Source: Arachidicoccus ginsenosidivorans
GTDB lineage: Bacteria; Bacteroidota; Bacteroidia; Chitinophagales; Chitinophagaceae
Reading direction: 5' to 3'
Length of the DNA stretch: 64,000 bases
Assembly: GCF_007971385.1 (NCBI RefSeq)
Contig: NZ_CP042434.1
Coordinates: forward strand, 1,550,001 to 1,614,000
Position numbers and translations under genes: made by a program. This document shows positions 1-8,254 of this stretch, piece after piece (the first letter of the stretch is position 1; the number at the start of each line of letters is the position of its first letter). The notes under the pieces were generated by a model. That model saw only the letters and a program-made list of their open reading frames with translations, had not been told where the DNA came from and searched no databases.

Positions 1-1078
1 TGTCGGGCCGTTTCACCCAGACATAGGCGCGGTCCTGTCCGTAAATTACGGATGATTTGGGAATAGCGACACCTGGTTGTCCCTTTGATGTTTGCATATG
101 TACATAGGCAAGCATACCCGGTTGTAAATTTCCACCTGGATTTGAGATCTCGATATTAACAAGATGAACACGTGAAGCCGGCTCATTAACAGGGTTATCA
201 AATACGATCTTGCCTGGTAATTTTTGGCCCATGCTTCCCGCTAGTTGCACCCAGATCTTCGTATCCTTGGATATAAGCGGCAATAGCTGGTCGTATAACT
301 GGGCCTGGACCCAAAGTGTATTATTTTCCGCAAGGCTTAGGATCGCCTCTCCTTCTTTTACGTATCCACCTTCCTCCTTCATTTTTTGGATGAGATAGCC
401 GGTGGACTCGCTGTAAATAGCCGTTTTTCCGGTTGGCTGCCGCTCTTGCAGGTGGTCAATTTGTTTTTGGGAAAGTCCCCATCGCAGGAGTTTTTGCTTC
501 ATTGCCTGAATGGTGGCGGTAAAATCTACAGAGGCCTTATTAAAAAGCCCTTTTTGCTGAATTGCCAGTAGATAGTCTTTTTCAGCAGAAAGCAGGTCGG
601 GGCTGTACAGTTCATATAGTCTTTGGCCGGCAAAGATTTCTTCACCCGGATTGCGCACATACATTTTTTCAATCCAGCCATTTACCCGGGCGCTGATTAC
701 ATCCTGCTGTTTAGGATTAAAGAGGGTGGTTGCTGTAAGCATCAGCTCACTGGATAAATTTGTTATTTGCGCTGTATCAGTATGAATACCTGCCAGCAGC
801 TGCTGCCGGGATGAAATCCTAAGTTCTGCCAGGGTATCTTCCGGATTTTTCTGTGCAGGACCCTGATCCAGCGGTACCAAAGTCATACCGCATATCGGGC
901 ATTTGCCTGGTGCGTTTTCCCGTATCTGATGATGCATGGGACAGGTGTAAATGACCGCTTCCTTTTTCTGCGGCAGGCTGTCTGTCATTTGCACTACCGC
1001 TTTACCATCCTGGCTATTATTACAGGCAGCCAGAGAAAATAGTAGTAAACTACCGATGATGATCCATTTATATTGCAT
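1..1078 (-). CDS. CusB-like efflux RND periplasmic adaptor, second copy (partial, C-terminus beyond window)
   Basis: The frame opens at 1078 and stays open to the window edge. Residues 1-19 form a lipoprotein signal ending in a lipobox LAAC (Cys19). A heavy-metal-binding domain follows, with CPMH at about 46-49 and CPICGM at about 60-65. Next comes an HlyD/CusB-type barrel-sandwich region (ARVNGWIEKMYV, then GEEIFAGQRLYELYSPDLL). In this family the protein bridges the inner-membrane RND pump to the outer-membrane channel and can pass copper or silver to the pump. It lies 15 bp downstream of another adaptor of the same architecture, so the operon carries two. The metal is inferred from family and context. 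Confidence 0.88.
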   Translation of the reverse strand, partial: MQYKWIIIGSLLLFSLAACNNSQDGKAVVQMTDSLPQKKEAVIYTCPMHHQIRENAPGKCPICGMTLVPLDQGPAQKNPEDTLAELRISSRQQLLAGIHTDTAQITNLSSELMLTATTLFNPKQQDVISARVNGWIEKMYVRNPGEEIFAGQRLYELYSPDLLSAEKDYLLAIQQKGLFNKASVDFTATIQAMKQKLLRWGLSQKQIDHLQERQPTGKTAIYSESTGYLIQKMKEEGGYVKEGEAILSLAENNTLWVQAQLYDQLLPLISKDTKIWVQLAGSMGQKLPGKIVFDNPVNEPASRVHLVNIEISNPGGNLQPGMLAYVHMQTSKGQPGVAIPKSSVIYGQDRAYVWVKRPD

Positions 1079-1093
1079 GACATTCTCTTTTTT

Positions 1094-2329
1094 TTATTGA
1101 ATAAAACTATCACTATCTACCATATAGGCGGCGTTTTCGACGATTTGGTCACCCGTTTTAATACCTGATATTATTTGGATGGAATCTTCTGTGCGGATAC
1201 CTGTTTGCACAGGTCTTGCATGAAATACATCATTGCTGTTTCTATCCTTTACCCAGACCACGCTTCGCATGCCTAGTCTATTCACCGCCGATAAAGGAAC
1301 ATATAGGTCCCTGTCCTCATGGCCAATGACGATGCGACCTCTTACGAGTGTTCCTATTTTCCAGTTCGCCGGTAAATTTTTCAGATAAACCCGTATGGTG
1401 GTGGTTTTTTCATTTTCCATTCGGTATGGAGGTATAAAATCCACCTGTCCGCTGATTATTTGATCCGGGCTGGCTTCCGAATTTAAAGCCACTGGATCTC
1501 CTTTTTGGATAAAAGCCATATCACTGGCAAACACATGAAGCAAGGCCCAACGTCTGGTGATGTCCTGAATAGAAAAAATGCTCTGCCCGGCGTCCACATA
1601 CATTCCTTTTCTAATGTCCAGTAATTCCGGGGTACTGTTATCCATCGCCGGATCGCTTACAGGGCGAGCGACTCCCTGGTACGGACTAAAAATGGTAATC
1701 TGTGACAGGGGCTTTCTGCTTTCTGTTACTTTTTGGATTTCATTTTGGTGCATCCCTAGATTGCGTAATTTTACCTTCAGCGCCTTTATAAGTGTTGGGT
1801 CATTATCCTTCACGGTTTGTAACAGCTCTCTTTGTACACTGAGTAATTCGGGGCTGTAGATTTCCATCAGTGGCTGTCCTTTTGCTATGGACTGCCCGCT
1901 ATATTTTACATATAACTTATCAATTCGACCTGTCACCCTTGATGCAACGCCGTTGATATCCCGCTCGTCAAAATCAATCATACCATCGGCGGTTATCGTA
2001 TCCTTCGCATTACCTTTTACTGGTATGAACGTCTTAAAGGATCCAGTCACTGTTTTGGTAACTGGTTGTGTCAGATAAGACAAAGCGGTATCTAAAGACA
2101 CCGTATCCTTTTGGTTAGTCTCCTCGACCTTAATCAATTTCATGCCGCATATGGGGCAATTCCCGGGTTTATCTTCATGTACCTGCGGATGCATGGAGCA
2201 GGTATAATATACCTTTGCCTGTGAATGCGCCTTTGGCTGGTTCGCCTGACAACCCGCCATGAGTAGCCCAATGAAGGCCATCATCAGTAAAAGGTAAACC
2301 AAGTTTCTGTTTTTAATTAGTTTCATCAT
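1094..2329 (-). CDS. cusB: CusB-like efflux RND periplasmic adaptor with heavy-metal-binding domain
   Basis: The 411-residue protein has an N-terminal lipoprotein signal with lipobox LMAGC (Cys27). The small heavy-metal-binding domain has YTCSMH at 42-47 and CPICGM at 58-63. The remainder is a membrane-fusion-protein body: barrel-sandwich halves near 120-160 and 230-260, separated by a helical hairpin that starts around SPELLSVQRELLQ, then beta-barrel and membrane-proximal domains. Family role: periplasmic adaptor between CusA and the TolC-type channel, and a metal-transfer partner. It starts 9 bp after the TolC-like gene and is followed 15 bp later by a second adaptor, so the genes are probably cotranscribed. 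The Cys/Met-rich metal domain favours Cu(I)/Ag(I) over Zn/Co/Cd. Confidence 0.92.
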   Translation of the reverse strand: MMKLIKNRNLVYLLLMMAFIGLLMAGCQANQPKAHSQAKVYYTCSMHPQVHEDKPGNCPICGMKLIKVEETNQKDTVSLDTALSYLTQPVTKTVTGSFKTFIPVKGNAKDTITADGMIDFDERDINGVASRVTGRIDKLYVKYSGQSIAKGQPLMEIYSPELLSVQRELLQTVKDNDPTLIKALKVKLRNLGMHQNEIQKVTESRKPLSQITIFSPYQGVARPVSDPAMDNSTPELLDIRKGMYVDAGQSIFSIQDITRRWALLHVFASDMAFIQKGDPVALNSEASPDQIISGQVDFIPPYRMENEKTTTIRVYLKNLPANWKIGTLVRGRIVIGHEDRDLYVPLSAVNRLGMRSVVWVKDRNSNDVFHARPVQTGIRTEDSIQIISGIKTGDQIVENAAYMVDSDSFIQ

Positions 2330-2338
2330 TTATAAATT

Positions 2339-3616
2339 TTAATCCTTTTGCATTTCTGTTTCCAGCATGACACGGATGTTTAACAGATCGCTTATTTTGT
2401 CCCAGTACTGCATCTTCTTCATGGTTAATTCATCCCAGGCCATGAGTGTTTCGTAAATATCGCCTGTGTTTTCACTAAATGCATTTAAGTAGGACTGGTA
2501 GGCTTTACTATAGGCAGGAATGACTTCCTGCTGGAAAATTTGTACATCCTTTTGCGCGGCCTGTAGCTTTAACCAGTCTTTTTGTATAACGCCGATAGCC
2601 TCTTGAACCTGCCCCGCCTGCATTTTACGGGTGGCCTGTATCTGATAATCGATGGCTTTTGCTTTTGATTTATAGCCTTTGGAAAACCAAGGGGCAATAG
2701 GAACAGATACCATAGCCATCGCACTATACATGTAGCCACCACTGTTCATGCGCATATTATCCAAGTTTATACCAAAGGTTGGCCTGGACTCGCTGGAAAC
2801 GACTTTTTTGTTCAGCCTGAGACTGTGTATTTCGTCAGAAGCCCGGTGGATATCACTACGGTTTTCCAAAATATAGGATGAGTCCACTTGTAAAATAGCG
2901 ATCTCTGAATGGGCAAAGTCTTCTGCCGTATCAATTTGTAAGGGTGCCTGTTGGGAACGGTTCATCAGGCTGTTTAAGATGGCAACGGCCTGTTCGCTGG
3001 CCGCCTCTAATTGTACCCGCATGGATTGCAGGTCACTCAGCTTTGCCCTGGCCTTATAGATTTCTGGTAAACTCGCCTTACCATAGGGCAACCGGCCCTC
3101 TGAAATCTGAATCAGCAACTGCACCTGCTTTTGCTGCTGGTCCACCACTGCTAATTTCTTTTCCGCCACCAAGGCGTCATAATAAGCCATTTTCGCTTCG
3201 GCAAAAAGCATATTTTTCATAGTCGCGCTATCATCTTGATCCTGAAGGCGCAAAGACTGATAATAGTCTCTTTGTTTATTTTGCTGGCCAAAGTTGGGAA
3301 ACATCTGCTCCAGACGTAGCATCACCATTTTTCGGGCCATGCCGCCACCACCCATGTCCTTGCCGCCACCATAGGGGAACTCACTGAGCCCGACGCCTAC
3401 GGATGGTGCCATCCATGCCTTCGCTGCATCTGCCTCTGCAAAGCTAGCCGCCGTTTTCAGGGCAAACTGCTGTAAACCGGGATTGCGGGTTTCAATGCTA
3501 TCGAGTACCTGCCTGAGCGTGTAGGTTTGCGCCTGCGTTTTCCGGGTGGTTGCAAGCACCAAAATCACTAGAACAACTAGGCTTTTGCTTCCAGTTATAA
3601 AGGAGTTGATTTTCAT
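2339..3616 (-). CDS. cusC: TolC-family outer-membrane efflux channel (CusC-like)
   Basis: The 425-residue protein has a cleavable signal peptide ending near TRKTQAQ, then two repeats of long coiled-coil helices typical of outer-membrane efflux proteins. The first is near residues 30-230 (TYTLRQVLDSIETRNPGLQQ); the second begins near 240. A Gly/Met-rich insert (around MGGGGMARKMVML) lies in the first repeat. In the family a trimer of this protein forms the exit duct of a tripartite RND pump. It sits between the RND pump gene and two adaptors on the same strand with short gaps (35 bp and 9 bp), so it most likely serves that metal pump. Confidence 0.9.
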   Translation of the reverse strand: MKINSFITGSKSLVVLVILVLATTRKTQAQTYTLRQVLDSIETRNPGLQQFALKTAASFAEADAAKAWMAPSVGVGLSEFPYGGGKDMGGGGMARKMVMLRLEQMFPNFGQQNKQRDYYQSLRLQDQDDSATMKNMLFAEAKMAYYDALVAEKKLAVVDQQQKQVQLLIQISEGRLPYGKASLPEIYKARAKLSDLQSMRVQLEAASEQAVAILNSLMNRSQQAPLQIDTAEDFAHSEIAILQVDSSYILENRSDIHRASDEIHSLRLNKKVVSSESRPTFGINLDNMRMNSGGYMYSAMAMVSVPIAPWFSKGYKSKAKAIDYQIQATRKMQAGQVQEAIGVIQKDWLKLQAAQKDVQIFQQEVIPAYSKAYQSYLNAFSENTGDIYETLMAWDELTMKKMQYWDKISDLLNIRVMLETEMQKD

Positions 3617-3651
3617 AATGTAAATTTCTGAGGTTGAAGATCTATATAGTT

Positions 3652-5544
3652 CTATAAACTGTCTTTTACTTTGATATTACCATATTTTTTTAATTCGTTT
3701 TCCTTAAACAACTCAAAAATGATAGGCATCACCAGCAAAATGCTGATGGCAGAGGTCACCATGCCGCCAATCATGGGCAAGGCCACCGGCCGCATGAGTT
3801 CTATTCCTGTGCCATTGGACCAAAGCACAGGCACTAGTCCAAATAAAGCGACACACACCGTCATTAGTTTGGGACGTAAGCGCTTTACTGCACCTTCCAG
3901 CACATAGTGCCTGAGGGTAACTACGTCTATCGCTGTTCCTTTTTCCCGGACCATACGCTGCATCGCTTCTTCCAGATAAATCATCATCACGACGCCGGTC
4001 TCTACAGCCACCCCAAAGAGGGCAATGAACCCAACGGCCACTGCTACGGACAGATTTTCACCCCATAAATAGACCATTAATATGCCACCCACGAAGGCGA
4101 ACGGTACGCTTAGAATTGTGTTGAAGGCATCGCGCAAATCATGGAAGGTGAAATAGAGTATTAATAAAATAAGCAGTATGGCGACGGGAATGATCAACTC
4201 CAGGGTTTTTTGGGCATGTAACTGGTTTTCCCACTGGCCGCTCCAGTTTATAAAATAACCTTTAGGCAGCGCCAGTGTTTTATCCAGTTTTTGCATAGCT
4301 TCTTTTACGGTGCCGCCAAGATCCCTTCCCCGGACATCAAAGAGCACTGTACCGCGTAGCAGCGCGTTTTCGCTACTGATCATAGAAGGTCCGTCCTTTA
4401 GGGAGATACTAGCTACATCGGATAAGGGGAGTGGACCATTTTTTGTTTGCACCAGTGTCCCCTTGATATCATCCAGGCTTCCGCGCCAGTCCTGTGCCAG
4501 CCGTATATTGACGCTGAACCTTTCACGCCCTTGGTAAATTTGCCCGACATTCATACCCCCTAAGGCACTTTGCACAATGCTGTTTACATCGTCCGTTGTC
4601 AGCCCGTAACGCCCGATGGCGTCTTTATTCACCTCGATGTTCAGGTATTTACCTCCTGTAATCTGCTCCGGATACAGATCTGCAATCCCTTTGATGCCTT
4701 TTAACTCACCGGCGATCATCTGCCCTAACCGGTAGATGGTATCCAGGTTCTGTCCGAAAATTTTCACGCCCACGTCCGTACGAATACCGGTGGAGAGCAT
4801 ATTGATACGGTTAATAATGGGTTGCGTCCAGCCGTTGGTGATACCGGGAATTTGTAGTTTTTCGTTCAGTTGGCTGATGATCTTATCTTTGGTCATCCCT
4901 GTACGCCACTCACTTTTTGGCTTTAACAGCACAATGGTCTCCACCATACTAATCGGTGCATTGTCGGTAGCTGAACTAATACGTCCTGCCTTACCGAGTA
5001 CATTTTTAACCTCCGGGAAGCTACTGATAATTTTATCCTGCACCTGTAAGATGCGTTTCATCTCTGCGTTGGAGGCATCCGGCAGCGCCACTGGCATAAA
5101 CAGGATCGTACCTTCATCCAAAGGTGGCATAAATTCGCTGCCCATCCTTGTTAGCAAAAAAACGGACAAAAGCAGCGCAAGTATATTGACTGTGAGTACG
5201 GTCTTCTTCCATTTTAAGCACCAGCTTAAAACCGGCTCATATAGACGGACAAAGAAATTACTGACCGGGTTCTTAGATTCCGGGCGCATTTTGCCCCGCA
5301 TCAGCAGCACCATGAGCACCGGGATAAGGGTAATGGCCAGGATCATAGAGGAAGCCATGACCAGTGTTTTTGTCCAGGCAAGGGGGTGAAACAATTTGCC
5401 CTCCTGTCCCGTGAGTAAAAACACGGGGATAAATGAAACGACGATAATCAGGATGGCATGTACCACTGGCTTACCTACCTGTTTGGCGGACTTTTCAATA
5501 ATAGCGATACGTTCTTTATTACTGATTTTATTTGAAGTGTTCAT
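3652..5544 (-). CDS. cusA: CusA-like heavy-metal RND pump, C-terminal half (split gene)
   Basis: These 630 residues correspond to the second part of a CusA/CzcA-type pump. The frame opens just before transmembrane segment 5 (VVHAILIIVVSFIPVFLL), contains the conserved GQEGKLFHPLA stretch, the second periplasmic porter and docking domains, and the last group of membrane helices, ending VMPIIFELFKENELKKYG. The amino end corresponds to the 5555-6817 frame; together they are about 1050 residues, the normal length for one pump. Only 10 bp separate the halves, at the cytoplasmic loop between helices 4 and 5. The break is best explained by a 4-bp tandem duplication (plus-strand TAATTAAT at 5552-5559), but translation as two polypeptides cannot be ruled out. 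Confidence 0.88.
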   Translation of the reverse strand: MNTSNKISNKERIAIIEKSAKQVGKPVVHAILIIVVSFIPVFLLTGQEGKLFHPLAWTKTLVMASSMILAITLIPVLMVLLMRGKMRPESKNPVSNFFVRLYEPVLSWCLKWKKTVLTVNILALLLSVFLLTRMGSEFMPPLDEGTILFMPVALPDASNAEMKRILQVQDKIISSFPEVKNVLGKAGRISSATDNAPISMVETIVLLKPKSEWRTGMTKDKIISQLNEKLQIPGITNGWTQPIINRINMLSTGIRTDVGVKIFGQNLDTIYRLGQMIAGELKGIKGIADLYPEQITGGKYLNIEVNKDAIGRYGLTTDDVNSIVQSALGGMNVGQIYQGRERFSVNIRLAQDWRGSLDDIKGTLVQTKNGPLPLSDVASISLKDGPSMISSENALLRGTVLFDVRGRDLGGTVKEAMQKLDKTLALPKGYFINWSGQWENQLHAQKTLELIIPVAILLILLILYFTFHDLRDAFNTILSVPFAFVGGILMVYLWGENLSVAVAVGFIALFGVAVETGVVMMIYLEEAMQRMVREKGTAIDVVTLRHYVLEGAVKRLRPKLMTVCVALFGLVPVLWSNGTGIELMRPVALPMIGGMVTSAISILLVMPIIFELFKENELKKYGNIKVKDSL

Positions 5545-5554
5545 AGTTTTATAA

Positions 5555-6817
5555 TTAATGGTCTGCCTCTGTTAAATGTCGATACGCATTTTCTACCATT
5601 ACGATGGCATTGTCGACTATGACGCCGATGGCAATAGCGATCCCGCTCAGTGACATAATATTGGAAGAAAATCCCAGTAGGCGGATCAGGATGAAGGCCG
5701 TCAAAATAGCTATCGGAATACTCAGCATGACAACGAGCGCACTGCGGAAGTGTAAGAGAAAAATGAGGATGACGGCGCATACCAGGACGATCTCCTCGAT
5801 AATAGTATGTTCAATGCTTTTGATTGAAGCTTCGATCAGCGTACTGCGGTCGTAAGCCGTTTTAAAGGTGACGCCAGGCGGGAGCCCTTTTTGTATCTCT
5901 GTCATTTTAGCTTTCACGCCCTTTATGACTTCGTCTGCATTGGCACCATAGCGCATGAGGATTACCCCACCCACCGCTTCCCCGTCACCGTTTTCATCTA
6001 TTATCCCTAGGCGCTGATCGCCGCCCATCTGTACATCCCCGATATCCTTGATCCGGATGGGGGTAGCACCCTCGGTAGCGACCGGCAGATCGGCGATTTC
6101 CGCTGGGTTTTTAAGATAGCCCATTCCCCGAACGATATAGTTGCTACCATTTAAATCGAAGACACGACCGCCAACGTCATTATTATTTTCTTTTACTGCT
6201 TTCATGACATCCATAAGCGTAATATGGTAATAATCAAGCTTATGCGGATCTAGTGTAACCTGATATTGTTTTTGAAAACCACCAAAGGAGGCCACCTCGC
6301 TAACGCCCGGGACGTTTTGCAAGGCAAATTTTACATACCAGTCCTGTAAGGCGCGCCGTTCCCCTAAATCGTATCCTGGTGCATGCAGGGTATACCAATA
6401 AACCTGACCGACACCAGTAGCGTCCGGTCCGAGGGATGGAACCACGTTTTCCGGTAGGAATTTTTGGGCGTAATTCAGCCGCTCCAAGACACGGGTACGG
6501 GCCCAATAGGGGTCTACATTATCTTGGAACACAACGAAAACAAAGCTCATTCCAAACATGGAAGTGGCCCGGATGTCTTTTACTTTCGGGATGCCCTGGA
6601 GGTTGCTCACCAGCGGGAAGGTGATCTGGTCTTCTACCAGTTGCGGGCTGCGGCCCATCCACTGGGAAAATACAATGACTTCATTTTCAGAGAGGTCAGG
6701 AATGGCATCCACAGGCGTCTGTGTCATGCTGTAAAAGCCGTAGCCAATCAGCCCCAGTGTTGCCAGTATGACAATAAAACGGTTGTGAATGGACCAGGAG
6801 ATAAGTTTATTAATCAT
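5555..6817 (-). CDS. cusA: CusA-like heavy-metal RND pump, N-terminal half (split gene)
   Basis: The 420-residue frame carries the start of an RND pump: transmembrane helix 1 (residues about 9-30), the CusA/CzcA-type stretch DAIPDLSENEVIVFSQW, the first periplasmic porter domain, and helices 2-4. Helix 4 contains the proton-relay aspartate in AIAIGVIVDNAIVMVENAYR. Translation stops at 5555-5557 directly after RHLTEADH, where homologues continue into a short cytoplasmic loop. That loop and the rest of the pump are encoded from 5544 downward in another frame. The pump is an inner-membrane proton antiporter for Cu(I)/Ag(I) or a similar cation; metal specificity is inferred from the adaptors and the HYC_CC_PP gene upstream. 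Confidence 0.88.
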   Translation of the reverse strand: MINKLISWSIHNRFIVILATLGLIGYGFYSMTQTPVDAIPDLSENEVIVFSQWMGRSPQLVEDQITFPLVSNLQGIPKVKDIRATSMFGMSFVFVVFQDNVDPYWARTRVLERLNYAQKFLPENVVPSLGPDATGVGQVYWYTLHAPGYDLGERRALQDWYVKFALQNVPGVSEVASFGGFQKQYQVTLDPHKLDYYHITLMDVMKAVKENNNDVGGRVFDLNGSNYIVRGMGYLKNPAEIADLPVATEGATPIRIKDIGDVQMGGDQRLGIIDENGDGEAVGGVILMRYGANADEVIKGVKAKMTEIQKGLPPGVTFKTAYDRSTLIEASIKSIEHTIIEEIVLVCAVILIFLLHFRSALVVMLSIPIAILTAFILIRLLGFSSNIMSLSGIAIAIGVIVDNAIVMVENAYRHLTEADH

Positions 6818-6982
6818 GATAATTGCTTTTCCTTATATAGTGTGCACCGAGGCATACAACACCGTTGGCGCTCTAATTGATGTAGAGGATTCTTTGGCAT
6901 CGTCAAACGCCAAAAGCCAGGCAAACAATGGTCTGTCCGGTATCAGGAAGGAAAAGAAATCATATCAGGAAACTACAGTTCT

Positions 6983-7360
6983 TCAAATAGAGGGGGCCGT
7001 CGCTCGAAAGGGTGGAGCGTGGGGAGAGAAACTTCCCTTTGCAATGGAGGAAAAACAAGGGGCTGGGACTTTAGGAAAAGTAGGTAGTACAACAGCAAAA
7101 AAAGAAACGGCTGGGACCGCCATGTCCGATACGATGTTTTGAGACTGTGTAATTTTTATTTGCTTGTGCACATCTTTGCAACAGTCCTTGCCTTTATAGG
7201 TGGAATGCATCGCACAAGTTGAATGACCGACAAAAGTCTTAGCTGCGTAACTTAACTCCACTTTATCCAAATGACCACAGCAATAATGTAGGTTTATACC
7301 TACACCACTTACCGTAGTAAGATAAATAAGAAATAATATGGTGGCTAAACCTTTTTTCAT
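6983..7360 (-). CDS. HYC_CC_PP family protein (copper-operon-associated, Cys-rich, periplasmic)
   Basis: The 125-residue protein has an N-terminal hydrophobic signal (MKKGLATILFLIYLTTVSG). It then shows the motifs that name the family: HYCCG near residues 26-30, HSTCAMH in the middle, KDCCKD near 60, and a Pro-rich tail (FPKVPAP). Members are small exported Bacteroidota proteins found beside heavy-metal RND operons; the Cys, His and Met pattern suggests metal binding, but the biochemical role is not established to my knowledge. It is the first gene of the minus-strand metal operon, about 165 bp upstream of the pump, with a TACCTTTG promoter element just before its start. Confidence 0.82.
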   Translation of the reverse strand: MKKGLATILFLIYLTTVSGVGINLHYCCGHLDKVELSYAAKTFVGHSTCAMHSTYKGKDCCKDVHKQIKITQSQNIVSDMAVPAVSFFAVVLPTFPKVPAPCFSSIAKGSFSPHAPPFRATAPSI

Positions 7361-7370
7361 TCTATAAAAA

Positions 7371-7378
7371 CAAAGGTA
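7371..7378 (-). promoter_or_regulatory. -7 promoter element of the metal-efflux operon
   Basis: On the minus strand this reads TACCTTTG, an exact match to the Bacteroidota TAnnTTTG element. It ends 10 nt before the start codon of the HYC_CC_PP gene. No clear -33 TTTG is seen at the usual spacing. Confidence 0.5.
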
Positions 7379-7590
7379 CAGTTAATTCCCATATATTTAA
7401 TATTAAATTAAATAATCATATTTTGGCCGTGATCCCTTAAACATCCACATTAAAATGCTTCGCATCAATTATTGTACAGCAACAACTGCTTGAAGATTTT
7501 TTCAATTTTATTACAAAAGAACGCCAACTTTGGAACTTTTACGCTGGCGAAAGTAAAAATGGTCATTAAATAATTGCAAATTGATTCGAA

Positions 7591-7810
7591 TTAACTGATG
7601 ACTGCAGAACGTATTGAAGCCCCGTAAGCTTTCAAGACATGGTTGTTTTGTTGTGGGGATACATCATAAGCTGCAAGAAACTTGTCAAAATTATTAAAGA
7701 CTTCGTTCCGGCCGTCTTGAAATATCGTGACGAATAGGTTCTTTTGTTGATTTTATCTGGCCAAATCTTCTTGCGACAGCATTAGCTTTTTTTATATTAT
7801 AAAGCGACAT
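7591..7810 (-). pseudogene. Possible broken small gene (about 72 residues if one base is removed)
   Basis: From an ATG at 7810 a short frame reads MSLYNIKKANAVARRFGQIK and onward for 38 codons. Near GATATTTCAAG the reading jumps to a second open frame (NEVFNNFDKFLAAYDVSPQQ onward) that ends with TAA at 7591-7593. Deleting one T at the TTT run joins the two into 72 residues with a protein-like composition. I do not recognise a family. It could be a decayed gene, a short gene with a sequence error, or chance. The rest of the gene-free strip 7361-7984 is AT-rich, and apart from the promoter, tandem repeat and terminator listed I see nothing in it. Confidence 0.25.
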
Positions 7811-7915
7811 ACTCAAGGTGATTTAGATTAGCTCCCAAGAATTAAGCAAATGAATTTCTGGCAAAAATCAATTAACTTAGCTAAAATTTAGTTCTTTTAC
7901 ACCTCTGAAAAATTC

Positions 7916-7937
7916 TGTGTGCAAATTGTGTGCAAAT
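7916..7937. repeat. Tandem 11-bp direct repeat next to tRNA-Leu 3' end
   Basis: Two perfect head-to-tail copies of TGTGTGCAAAT, at 7916-7926 and 7927-7937, lie about 50 bp beyond the 3' end of tRNA-Leu. Short direct repeats by a tRNA 3' end resemble integrase arm-type sites, but no integrase gene is visible here. Confidence 0.6.
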
Positions 7938-7964
7938 AAAAAAGATCCACAAAAGCGGATCTTT
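7937..7964 (-). terminator. Rho-independent terminator of tRNA-Leu
   Basis: On the minus strand an 8-bp stem (AAAGATCC with GGATCTTT, at 7957-7964 and 7941-7948) is followed by a T run. It lies about 20 bp after the tRNA 3' end. Confidence 0.7.
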
Positions 7965-7984
7965 CTAATTGATTGATAATCAAG

Positions 7985-8068
7985 TGCCCAGAACAGGAAT
8001 CGAACCTGCACTCCCTTGCGAAAACCAGATTTTGAGTCTAGCGCGTCTACCAATTCCGCCATCTGGGC
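7985..8068 (-). tRNA. tRNA-Leu (anticodon CAA)
   Basis: On the minus strand the acceptor arms GCCCAGA and TCTGGGC pair perfectly, with discriminator A at 7985. The D arm contains GGTAGACGC, and the anticodon stem-loop CTAGA-CTCAAAA-TCTGG presents CAA (reads UUG). A long variable arm follows, as in class II tRNAs, then the T arm with GGTTCGATTCC. The length is 84 nt and CCA is not encoded. A promoter at 8086-8116 and a terminator at 7937-7964 make it a single-gene unit. Confidence 0.95.
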
Positions 8069-8085
8069 GCTCTATTTGAGAAGTG

Positions 8086-8116
8086 CAAATGTAAGGCCTT
8101 GCCAATAATTAGCAAA
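8086..8116 (-). promoter_or_regulatory. Promoter of tRNA-Leu (TTTG-N19-TACATTTG)
   Basis: On the minus strand, TTTG (8113-8116) is followed by exactly 19 nt and then TACATTTG (8086-8093), a full match to the Bacteroidota housekeeping sigma consensus. It ends 17 nt before the mature tRNA. Confidence 0.8.
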
Positions 8117-8254
8117 ACTATTTTTTGATTTTATTGGCAACAACTTTTTTTGCGCCAGAAAACCTTACGCATTATCCTCAATATTTTTTTTAAAGTATTC
8201 ATATTCTCTCTTTTTTTATAGAACCGATTGAAAATCAGTTAATCAATATCAAAG

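Noticed and set aside
210..571. Two short plus-strand frames over the second CusB-like adaptor
   Set aside because: They are antisense to a clear adaptor gene that is cut by the window edge.
6789..7142. Plus-strand open frame antisense to the HYC_CC_PP gene
   Set aside because: The minus-strand frame has a signal peptide, promoter and recognised motifs; the plus-strand frame is a shadow.
7877..8062. Open frame of about 61 codons on the minus strand
   Set aside because: It reads through the tRNA-Leu gene and its terminator, so it is not a protein gene.
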